This document shows positions 45,014 to 56,200 of a stretch of 64,000 bases of DNA, piece by piece. The position numbers were made by a program, and so were the translations under genes. The DNA is taken from contig JAUCBJ010006683.1 of assembly GCA_032718475.1 (NCBI GenBank), positions 58,410-122,409 of the forward strand, in the 5' to 3' direction. The DNA is from Nemertoderma westbladi. Its lineage: Eukaryota > Xenacoelomorpha > Nemertodermatida > Nemertodermatidae. Every line of letters starts with the position of its first letter. The first letter of the stretch is position 1. The notes under the pieces are model-generated. The model did no database searches. It saw only the letters and a program-made list of their open reading frames with translations, and was not told the origin of the DNA.

Positions 45014-45302
45014 TGTAAAAGCTTTTACTGAATTGTCCGGTTATTTTTCCTTATTTTTCCCGTAAAGTACTCTGTAGTTGGTTTACCAGGCATAAAAAGG
45101 CCGTGTCCTTGCTGTACTGGTGTTTTAGCGGACATAAGAGCTATTTCTTCTGTATTTGTACTTTAGAGGACATAATCCGTAATTCCGTGACGTAAAAGCA
45201 CGATACTCTTGAAAACAGTGTCGCTACCATGACGACGGCTAGCAGCTGATATTGCCACGTCGACGTTTCTTTGTTTCTCTGTTCTCTCGTTGTTCAGGTT
45301 GA

Positions 45303-45342
45303 CCAATCAGAGCGTTTGTTATCTCTGTGTTGGAGGTATATA
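45303..45342 (+). promoter_or_regulatory. Putative LTR promoter (CCAAT and TATA motifs)
   Basis: CCAAT at 45303-45307 lies 29 bases before TATATA at 45337-45342, about 320 bases into the LTR. A start of transcription about 25-30 bases further on is expected for a polymerase II LTR promoter. This is motif-based only. Confidence 0.4.
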
Positions 45343-46061
45343 CAGAAACTCAGTAGTTCAGTGTTATTGTTTTTGTCCAGAGCCTAAGAACCGGCTTTGG
45401 CACCTCCGTGTTTTAGTTTTTAGTCTTACACTAGTAGGTTTAATTATAAAGGGCATATATCCTTTAACGCACCTACCTGACTCATGGAATCACTGCATAC
45501 TGATGACTGATGTCTGCATACTGCAGTACTGCATACACTGCATACTGTGTAACATTGTGCATACTTTTATATTGTTATACTGCTATTTACTGTCAGTTCT
45601 TCATAATATGGTTGATGAATAATTATATTTGGAATAACGATAAATAACCCCGCAACCCAATATTCTTGATATACCGAAGGTAAGAGAGAAAGGTTACCAA
45701 TAACGATTGTGACTTATGTTAAAGTGGTTTGAAGTGAATCTAATGTTATTTGATAGACCCTACATGAGTCAGCCTGTGTTCCTTTTATATGTGACTAAAA
45801 TCAGTGAAGATTGGCAGATTAGTGTGCAGTATTGTGCAGCATTGTGTATGAGTGAGTCTGTTAAAGAAGCAATTCCTAAAGAATGCGTCATATATGTGGA
45901 TTATAATTAAGCCATATCGTTGTGAGTAGTTTAAGTCATAACTCTGTTTATATAGGTAAAGCGCCACGTCCTAAAGGAACTGTTAATATTACCGAAGGTG
46001 AATAATATTGTCAGAGATTATATATTACTGTCAGTCGAATAATACATTAGGCTTACATAGC

Positions 46062-46067
46062 AATAAA
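46062..46067 (+). promoter_or_regulatory. Putative polyadenylation signal of the solo LTR
   Basis: An AATAAA hexamer lies about 180 bases before the CA end of the LTR and downstream of the putative TATA box, as expected for the R region on the plus strand. Confidence 0.4.
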
Positions 46068-46243
46068 AATTAAACCGTCGAACCCAATCTCCCGGGAATA
46101 TCCAGCGGGTGAATGGTCGCGCACGGATTGGTTTCGACTAGTGTAGTGAATCAAATACTTGTCATAGACTAAAAAGCAATTTATTATCTAGAAGACATTC
46201 TAATTTGGCGGGTTAAACTGCCAAAGGTCTGAAAGCGCGAACA

Positions 46244-46248
46244 CTGCT
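46244..46248. other. Right 5-bp target site duplication of the solo LTR
   Basis: CTGCT following the ACA end of the element; the satellite resumes with the GTTAAC-marked monomer. Confidence 0.9.
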
Positions 46249-49230
46249 GTTAACTTCTGATTGATGGACTCCATATAGGAGTACTGGTTCTAACTGATGT
46301 ATGATGGACTCCATATAGGAGTACTGGTTCTAACTTCTGTATGATGGACTCCATATAGGAGTACTGGTTCTAACTTCTGATTGATGGACTCCATATAGGA
46401 GTACTGGTTCTAACTGCTGTATGATGGACTCCATATAGGAGTTCTAACTGCTGTATGATGGACTCCATATAGGAGTACTGGTTCTAACTTTTGTATGATG
46501 GACTCCATATAGGAGTACTGATTCTAACTGCTGTATGATGGACTCCATATAGGAGTACTGGTTCTAACTTCTGTATGATGGACTCCATATAGGAGTATTG
46601 ATTCTAACTGCTGTGGACTCCATATAGGAGTACTGGTTCTAACTTCTGTATGATGGACTCCATATAGGAGTATTGATTCTAACTGCTGTGGACTCCATAT
46701 AGGAGTACTGATTCTAACTGCTGTATGATGGACTCCATATAGGAGTATTGATTCTAACTGCTGTGGACTCCATATAGGAGTACTGGTTCTAACTTCTGAT
46801 CGATGGACTCCATATAGGAGTACTGGTTCTAACTGCTGTATGATGGACTCCATATAGGAGTACTGGTTCTAACTGCTGTATGATGGACTCCATATAGGAG
46901 TACTGGTTCTAACTGCTGCATGATGGACTCCATATAGGAGTACTGGTCCTAACTGCTGTATGATGGACTCCATATAGGAGTACTGATTCTAACTGCTGTA
47001 TGATGGACTCCATATATGAGTTCTAACTGCTGTATGATGGACTCCATATAGGAGTACTGGTTCTAACTTTTGTATGATGGACTCCATATAGGAGTACTGA
47101 TTCTAACTGCTGTATGATGGACTCCATATAGGAGTACTGGTTCTAACTTCTGCATGATGGACTCCATATAGGAGTACTGGTTCTAACTTCTGATTAATGG
47201 ACTCCATATAGGAGTACTGGTTCTAACTGCTGTTAACTTCTGATTGATGGACTCCATATAGGAGTACTGGTTCTAACTGATGTATGATGGACTCCATATA
47301 GGAGTACTGGTTCTAACTTCTGTATGATGGACTCCATATAGGAGTACTGGTTCTAACTTCTGATTGATGGACTCCATATAGGAGTACTGGTTCTAACTGC
47401 TGTATGATGGACTCCATATAGGAGTTCTAACTGCTGTATGATGGACTCCATATAGGAGTACTGGTTCTAACTTTTGTATGATGGACTCCATATAGGAGTA
47501 CTGATTCTAACTGCTGTATGATGGACTCCATATAGGAGTACTGGTTCTAACTTCTGATTGATGGACTCCATATAGGAGTACTGGTTCTAACTGATGTATG
47601 ATGGACTCCACATAGGAGTACTGGTTCTAACTGCTGTATCATGGACTCCATATAGGAGTACTGGTTCTAACTGCTGTATGATGGACTCCATATAGGAGTA
47701 CTGGTTCTAACTTCTGATTGATGGGACTCCATAAAGGAGTACTAGTTCTAACTTCTGATTGATGGACTCTATATAGGAGTACTGGTTCTAACTGCTGTAT
47801 GATGGACTCCATATAGGAGTACTGGTTCTAACTTCTGATTGATGGACTCCATATAGGAGTACTGGTTCTAACTGCTGTATGATGGACTCCATATAGGAGT
47901 TCTAACTGCTGTATGATGGACTCCATATAGGAGTACTGGTTCTAACTTTTGTATGATGGACTCCATATAGGAGTACTGATTCTAACTGCTGTATGATGGA
48001 CTCCATATAGGAGTACTGGTTCTAACTTCTGATTGATGGACTCCATATAGGAGTACAGGTTCTAACTTCTGATTGATGGACTCCATATAGGAGTACTGAT
48101 TCTAACTGCTGTATGATGGACTCCATATAGGAGAACTGGTTCTAACTTCTGATTGATGTACTCCATAAAGGAGTACTAGTTCTAACTTCTGATTGATGGA
48201 CTCCATATAGGAGTACTGGTTCTAACTGCTGTATGATGGACTCCATATAGGAGTACTGGTTCTAACTGATGTATGATGGATCCATATAGGAGTACTGGTT
48301 CTAACTGATGTATGATGGACTCCACATAGGAGTACTGGTTCTAACTTTTGTATGATGGACTCCATATAGGAGTACTGATTCTAACTGCTGTATGATGGAC
48401 TCCATATAGGAGTACTGGTTCTAACTTCTGATTGATGGACTCCATAAAGGAGTACTAGTTCTAACTTCTGATTGATGGACTCCATATAGGAGTACTGGTT
48501 CTAACTGCTGTATGATGGACTCCATATAGGAGTACTGGTTCTAACTTCTCATTGATGGACTCCATATAGGAGTACTGGTTCTAACTTCTCATTGATGGAC
48601 TCCATATAGGAGTACTGGTTCTAACTTCTGATTGATGGAATCCATATACGAGTACTGGTTCTAACTGATGTATGATAGACTCCACATAGGAGTACTGGTT
48701 CTAACTTTTGTATGATGGACTCCATATAGGAGTACTGATTCTAACTGCTGTATGATGGACTCCATATAAGAGTACTGGTTCTAACTTCTGATTGATGGAC
48801 TCCATAAAAGAGTACTAGTTCTAACTGCTGTATGATGGACTCCATATAGGAGTACTGATTCTAACTACTGTATGATAGACTCCATATAGGAGTACTGGCT
48901 CTAACTTCTGATTGATGGACTCCATATAGGAGTACTGGTTCTAACTGATGTATGATGGACTTGATTCTAACTGCTGTGGACTCCATATAGGAGTACTGGT
49001 TCTAACTTCTGATCGATGGACTCCATATAGGAGTACTGGTTCTAACTGCTGTATGATGGACTCCATATAGGAGTATTGATTCTAACTGCTGTGGACTCCA
49101 TATAGGAGTACTGGTTCTAACTTCTGATCGATGGACTCCATATAGGAGTACTGGTTCTAACTGCTGTATGATGGACTCCATATAGGAGTACTGGTTCTAA
49201 CTGCTGTATGATGGACTCCATATAGGAGTA

Positions 49231-52200
49231 CTTGTTCTAACTGCTGCATGATGGACTCCATATAGGAGTACTGGTTCTAACTGCTGTATGATGGACTCCA
49301 TATAGGAGTACTGATTCTAACTGCTGTATGATGGACTCCATATATGAGTTCTAACTGCTGTATGATGGACTCCATATAGGAGTACTGGTTCTAACTTTTG
49401 TATGATGGACTCCATATAGGAGTACTGATTCTAACTGCTGTATGATGGACTCCATATAGGAGTACTGGTTCTAACTTCTGTATGATGGACTCCATATAGG
49501 AGTACTGGTTCTAACTTCTGATTGATGGACTCCATATAGGAGTACTGGTTCTAACTGCTGTTAACTTCTGATTGATGGACTCCATATAGGAGTACTGGTT
49601 CTAACTGATGTATGATGGACTCCATATAGGAGTACTGGTTCTAACTTCTGTATGATGGACTCCATATAGGAGTACTGGTTCTAACTTCTGATTGATGGAC
49701 TCCATATAGGAGTACTGGTTCTAACTGCTGTATGATGGACTCCATATAGGAGTTCTAACTGCTGTATGATGGACTCCATATAGGAGTACTGGTTCTAACT
49801 TTTGTATGATGGACTCCATATAGGAGTACTGATTCTAACTGCTGTATGATGGACTCCATATAGGAGTACTGGTTCTAACTTCTGATTGATGGACTCCATA
49901 TAGGAGTACTGGTTCTAACTGATGTATGATGGACTCCACATAGGAGTACTGGTTCTAACTGCTGTATGATGGACTCCATATAGGAGTACTGGTTCTAACT
50001 GCTGTATGATGGACTCCATATAAGAGTACTGGTTCTAACTTCTGATTGATGGGACTCCATAAAGGAGTACTAGTTCTAACTTCTGATTGATGGACTCTAT
50101 ATAGGAGTACTGGTTCTAACTGCTGTATGATGGACTCCATATAGGAGTACTGGTTCTAACTTCTGATTGATGGACTCCATATAGGAGTACTGGTTCTAAC
50201 TGCTGTATGATGGACTCCATATAGGAGTACTGGTTCTAACTGATGTATGATGGACTCCATATAGGAGTACTGGTTCTAACAGATGTATGATGGACTCCAC
50301 ATAGGAGTACTGGTTCTAACTTTTGTATGATGGACTCCATATAGGAGTACTGATTCTAACTGCTGTATGATGGACTCCATATAGGAGTACTGGTTCTAAC
50401 TTCTGATTGATGGACTCCATAAAGGAGTACTAGTTCTAACTTCTGATTGATGGACTCCATATAGGAGTACTGGTTCTAACTGCTGTATGATGGACTCCAT
50501 ATAGGAGTACTGGTTCTAACTTCTCATTGATGGACTCCATATAGGAGTACTGGTTCTAACTTCTCATTGATGGACTCCATATAGGAGTACTGGTTCTAAC
50601 TTCTGATTGATGGAATCCATATACGAGTACTGGTTCTAACTGATGTATGATAGACTCCACATAGGAGTACTGGTTCTAACTTTTGTATGATGGACTCCAT
50701 ATAGGAGTACTGATTCTAACTGCTGTATGATGGACTCCATATAGGAGTACTGGTTCTAACTTCTGATTGATGGACTCCATAAAAGAGTACTAGTTCTAAC
50801 TGCTGTATGATGGACTCCATATAGGAGTACTGATTCTAACTACTGTATGATAGACTCCATATAGGAGTACTGGCTCTAACTTCTGATTGATGGACTCCAT
50901 ATAGGAGTACTGGTTCTAACTGATGTATGATGGACTCCATATAGGAGTATTGATTCTAACTGCTGTGGACTCCATATAGGAGTACTGGTTCTAACTTCTG
51001 ATCGATGGACTCCATATAGGAGTACTGGTTCTAACTGCTGTATGATGGACTCCATATAGGAGTATTGATTCTAACTGCTGTGGACTCCATATAGGAGTAC
51101 TGGTTCTAACTTCTGATCGATGGACTCCATATAGGAGTACTGGTTCTAACTGCTGTATGATGGACTCCATATAGGAGTACTGGTTCTAACTGCTGTATGA
51201 TGGACTCCATATAGGAGTACTTGTTCTAACTGCTGCATGATGGACTCCATATAGGAGTACTGGTTCTAACTGCTGTATGATGTACTCCATATAGGAGTAC
51301 TGATTCTAACTGCTGTATGATGGACTCCATATATGAGTTCTAACTGCTGTATGATGGACTCCATATAGGAGTACTGGTTCTAACTTTTGTATGATGGACT
51401 CCATATAGGAGTACTGATTCTAACTGCTGTATGATGGACTCCATATAGGAGTACTGGTTCTAACTTCTGTATGATGGACTCCATATAGGAGTACTGGTTC
51501 TAACTTCTGATTGATGGACTCCATATAGGAGTACTGGTTCTAACTGCTGTTAACTTCTGATTGATGGACTCCATATAGGAGTACTGATTCTAACTGATGT
51601 ATGATGGACTCCATATAGGAGTACTGGTTCTAACTTCTGTATGATGGACTCCATATAGGAGTACTGGTTTTAACTTCTGATTGATGGACTCCATATAGGA
51701 GTACTGGTTCTAACTGCTGTATGATGGACTCCATATAGGAGTTCTAACTGCTGTATGATGGACTCCATATAGGAGTACTGGTTCTAACTTTTGTATGATG
51801 GACTCCATATAGGAGTACTGATTCTAACTGCTGTATGATGGACTCCATATAGGAGTACTGGTTCTAACTTCTGATTGATGGACTCCATATAGGAGTACTG
51901 GTTCTAACTGATGTATGATGGACTCCACATAGGAGTACTGGTTCTAACTGCTGTATGATGGACTCCATATAGGAGTACTGGTTCTAACTGCTGTATGATG
52001 GACTCCATATAGGAGTACTGGTTCTAACTTCTGATTGATGGGACTCCATAAAGGAGTACTAGTTCTAACTTCTGATTGATGGACTCTATATAGGAGTACT
52101 GGTTCTAACTGCTGTATGATGGACTCCATATAGGAGTACTGGTTCTAACTTCTGATTGATGGACTCCATATAGGAGTACTGGTTCTAACTGCTGTATGAT

Positions 52201-53208
52201 GGACTCCATATAGGAGTTCTAACTGCTGTATGATGGACTCCATATAGGAGTACTGGTTCTAACTTTTGTATGATGGACTCCATATAGGAGTACTGATTCT
52301 AACTGCTGTATGATGGACTCCATATAGGAGTACTGGTTCTAACTTCTGATTGATGGACTCCATATAGGAGTACAGGTTCTAACTTCTGATTGATGGACTC
52401 CATATAGGAGTACTGATTCTAACTGCTGTATGATGGACTCCATATAGGAGTACTGGTTCTAACTTCTGATTGATGGACTCCATAAAGGAGTACTAGTTCT
52501 AACTTCTGATTGATGGACTCCATATAGGAGTACTGGTTCTAACTGCTGTATGATGGACTCCATATAGGAGTACTGGTTCTAACTGATGTATGATGGACTC
52601 CATATAGGAGTACTGGTTCTAACTGATGTATGATGGACTCCACATAGGAGTACTGGTTCTAACTTTTGTATGATGGACTCCATATAGGAGTACTGATTCT
52701 AACTGCTGTATGATGGACTCCATATAGGAGTACTGGTTCTAACTTCTGATTGATGGACTCCATAAAGGAGTACTAGTTCTAACTTCTGATTGATGGACTC
52801 CATATAGGAGTACTGGTTCTAACTGCTGTATGATGGACTCCATATAGGAGTACTGGTTCTAACTTCTCATTGATGGACTCCATATAGGAGTACTGGTTCT
52901 AACTTCTCATTGATGGACTCCATATAGGAGTACTGGTTCTAACTTCTGATTGATGGAATCCATATACGAGTACTGGTTCTAACTGATGTATGATAGACTC
53001 CACATAGGAGTACTGGTTCTAACTTTTGTATGATGGACTCCATATAGGAGTACTGATTCTAACTGCTGTATGATGGACTCCATATAGGAGTACTGGTTCT
53101 AACTTCTGATTGATGGACTCCATAAAAGAGTACTAGTTCTAACTGCTGTATGATGGACTCCATATAGGAGTACTGATTCTAACTACTGTATGATAGACTC
53201 CATATAGG
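49231..53208. repeat. 1989-bp tandem duplication within block III
   Basis: The CTTGTTCTAACTGCTGCATG unit at 49231 recurs at 51220. The GTTAAC marker (49561, 51550) and the GATGGGACTCCATAAAGG unit follow at the same 1,989-bp offset. The copies then drift apart by whole monomers. The rare TACTGTATGATAGACTCC unit occurs three times (about 48865, 50850 and 53183), showing that the process was repeated. The right edge is approximate. Confidence 0.7.
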
Positions 53209-56200
53209 AGTACTGGCTCTAACTTCTGATTGATGGACTCCATATAGGAGTACTGGTTCTAACTGATGTATGATGGACTCCATATAGGAGTACTGGTTCT
53301 AACTTCTGTATGATGGACTCCATATAGGAGTACTGGTTGTAACTTCTGATTGATGGACTCCATATAGGAGTACTGGTTCTAACTGCTGTATGATGGACTC
53401 CATATAGGAGTACTGGTTCTAACTTCTTATTGATGGAATCCATATAGGAGTACTGGTTCTAACTTCTGATTGATGGACTCCATAAAGGAGTACTGGTTCT
53501 AACTTCTGATTGATGGACACAATATAGGAGTACTGGTCCTATATAGGTGTACTGATTCTAACTGCTGTATGGTGGTCTCCATATAGAAGTACTGGATCTA
53601 ACTGCTGTATGATGGACTCCATATAGGAGTACTGGTTCTATCTGCTGTATGATGGACTCCATATAGGAAGGAGTACTGGTTCTAACTGCTGTATGATGGA
53701 CTCCATATAGGAGTACTGGTTCTAACTTATGACTGATGGACTGACTCCATATAGGAGTACTGGTTCTAACTTCTGATTGATGGACTCCATATAGGAGTAC
53801 TGGTTCTAACTGATGTATGATGGACTCCATATAGGAGTACTGGTTCTAACTGCTGTATGATGGAATCCATATAGGAATACTGGTTCCTGGTTCTATCTGC
53901 TGATTGATGCTCCATATAGGAGTACTGGTTCTAACTGCTGTATGATGGACTCCATATAGGAGTACTGGTTCTAACAGCTGTATGATGGACTCCATATAGG
54001 AGTACTGGTTCTAACTGCTGTATGATGGACTCCATATAGGAGTACTGGTTCTAACTGCTGTATGATGGACTCCATATTGGAGTACTGGTTCTAACTTCTG
54101 ATTCTGATTGATGGACTCCATATAGGAGTACTGGTTCTAACTGCTGTATGATGGACTCCATATAGGAGTACTGGTTCTAACTGCTGTATGATGGACTCCA
54201 TATAGGAGTACTGGTTCTAACTGCTGATTGATGGACTCCATATAGGAGTACTGGTTCTAACTGCTGATTGATGGACTCCATATAGGAGTACTGGTTCTAA
54301 CTGCTGTATGATGGACTCCATATTGGAGTACTGGTTCTAACTTCTGATTCTGATTGATGGACTCCATATAGGAGTACTGGTTCTAACTGCTGTATGATGG
54401 ACTCCATATAGGAGTACTGGTTCTAACTGCTGTATGATGGACTCCATATAGGAGTACTGGTTCTAACAGCTGTATGATGGACTCCATATAGGAGTACTGG
54501 TTCTAACTGCTGTATGATGGACTCCATATAGGAGTACTGGTTCTAACTGCTGTATGATGGACTCCATATTGGAGTACTGGTTCTAACTTCTGATTCTGAT
54601 TGATGGACTCCATATAGGAGTACTGGTTCTAACTGCTGTATGATGGACTCCATATAGGAGTACTGGTTCTAACTGCTGTATGATGGACTCCATATAGGAG
54701 TACTGGTTCTAACAGCTGTATGATGGACTCCATATAGGAGTACTGGTTCTAACTGCTGTATGATGGACTCCATATAGGAGTACTGGTTCTAACTGCTGTA
54801 TGATGGACTCCATATAGGAGTACTGGTTCTAACAGCTGTATGATGGACTCCATATAGGAGTACTGGTTCTAACTGCTGTATGATGGACTCCATATAGGAG
54901 TACTGGTTCTAACTGCTGTATGATGGACTCCATATAGGAGTACTGGTTCTAACTGCTGTATGATGGACTCCATATAGGAGTACGGGTTCTAACTGCTGTA
55001 TGATGGACTCCATATAGGAGTACTGGTTCTAACTGCTGTATGATGGACTCCATATAGGAGTACTGGTTCTAACTGCTGTATGATGGACTCCATATAGGAG
55101 TACTGGTTCTAACTGCTGTATGATGGACTCCATATAGGAGTACTGGTTCTAACTGCTGTATGATGGACTCCATATAGGAGTACTGGTTCTAACTGCTGTA
55201 TGATGGACTCCATATAGGAGTACTGGTTCTAACTGCTGTATGATGGACTCCATATTGGAGTACTGGTTCTAACTGCTGTATGATGGACTCCATATAGTAC
55301 TGGTTCTAACTGCTGTATGATGGACTCCATATAGGAGTACGGGTTCTAACTGCTGTATGATGGACTCCATATAGGAGTACTGGTTCTAACTTATGATTGA
55401 TGGACTCCATATAGGTGTACTGGGTCTAACTGCTGTATGATGGACTCCATATAGGAGTACTGGTTCTAACTTATGATTGATGGACTCCATATAGGTGTAC
55501 TGGTTCTAACTGCTGTATGATGGACTCCATATAGGAGTACTGGTTCTAACTGCTGTATGATGGACTCCATATAGGAGTACTGGTTCTAACTGCTGTATGA
55601 TGGACTCCATATAGGAGTACTGGTTCTAACTTATGATTGATGGACTCCATATAGGTGTACTGGTTCTAACTGCTGTATGATGGACTCCATATAGGAGTAC
55701 TGGTTCTAACTGCTGTATGATGGACTCCATATAGGAGTACTGGTTCTAACTGCTGTATGATGGACTCCATATAGGAGTACTGGTTCTAACAGCTGTATGA
55801 TGGACTCCATATAGGAGTACTGGTTCTAACTGCTGTATGATGGACTCCATATAGGAGTACCGGTTCTAACTGCTGTATGATGGACTCCATATAGGAGTAC
55901 TGGTTCTAACTGCTGTATGATGGACTCCATATTGGAGTACTGGTTCTAACTTCTGATTCTGATTGATGGACTCCATATAGGAGTACTGGTTCTAACTGCT
56001 GTATGATGGACTCCATATAGGAGTACTGGTTCTAACTGCTGTATGATGGACTCCATATAGGAGTACTGGTTCTAACAGCTGTATGATGGACTCCATATAG
56101 GAGTACTGGTTCTAACTGCTGTATGATGGACTCCATATAGGAGTACTGGTTCTAACTGCTGTATGATGGACTCCATATTGGAGTACTGGTTCTAACTTCT

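Larger units (their letters stand above)
45014..46243 (+). mobile_element. Solo LTR, 1230 bp, family unknown
   Basis: The insertion begins TGTAAAAGC and ends GCGCGAACA, so it has the TG...CA ends (extended TGT...ACA) of an LTR. It is flanked by the 5-bp duplication CTGCT. It has no protease, polymerase or gag-like frame and no second LTR, which fits a solo LTR left by recombination between the two LTRs of a full element. A CCAAT motif at 45303, a TATATA at 45337 and an AATAAA at 46062 are placed as expected for U3, promoter and R/U5 on the plus strand. Two short open frames inside (about 45290-45622 and 45716-45910) have no recognisable domain and look fortuitous. It does not visibly resemble the LTR end of the BEL/Pao element at 56918. 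A 5-bp duplication fits Ty3 or BEL families but does not decide between them. Confidence 0.8.
39573..46981. repeat. 3087-bp tandem duplication, right copy split by the solo LTR
   Basis: The left copy is about 39573-42659. The right copy starts at about 42660 and runs to 45013, then continues from 46244 to about 46981. Before the LTR the offset between copies is 3,087 bp; after it the offset is 4,322 bp, which equals 3,087 plus the 1230-bp element and its 5-bp target duplication. Shared rare marks include the ATACGAGTACTGG unit, CTGGCTCTAAC units, CATATATGAGTAC and CATATAAGAGTAC. The similarity stops at about 42660/46982. Confidence 0.85.

Noticed and set aside
45290-45910. Two plus-strand open frames (110 and 64 codons) inside the 1230-bp insertion, and a 60-codon minus-strand frame overlapping the second
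   Set aside because: The first begins with TTG and overlaps the putative CCAAT/TATA region; none has a recognisable domain. They are taken as chance frames in an LTR.
45014-46243. The 1230-bp insertion as a solo LTR of the same BEL/Pao element found at the right end
   Set aside because: The terminal sequences differ (TGTAAAAGC...GCGAACA against an element-strand 3' end of ...GCCGCTACA) and no shared stretch was noticed beyond generic CCAAT motifs.
340-53830. Dozens of minus-strand open frames of 60-109 codons with a shared repetitive peptide (MESIIQQLEPVLLYGVHHT type)
   Set aside because: The 40-bp unit is not a multiple of three, so one frame passes through three monomers before meeting the TAG present in each canonical unit. 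The frames lengthen only where length variants shift the phase. They are consequences of the repeat; no start context, codon bias or domain supports translation.
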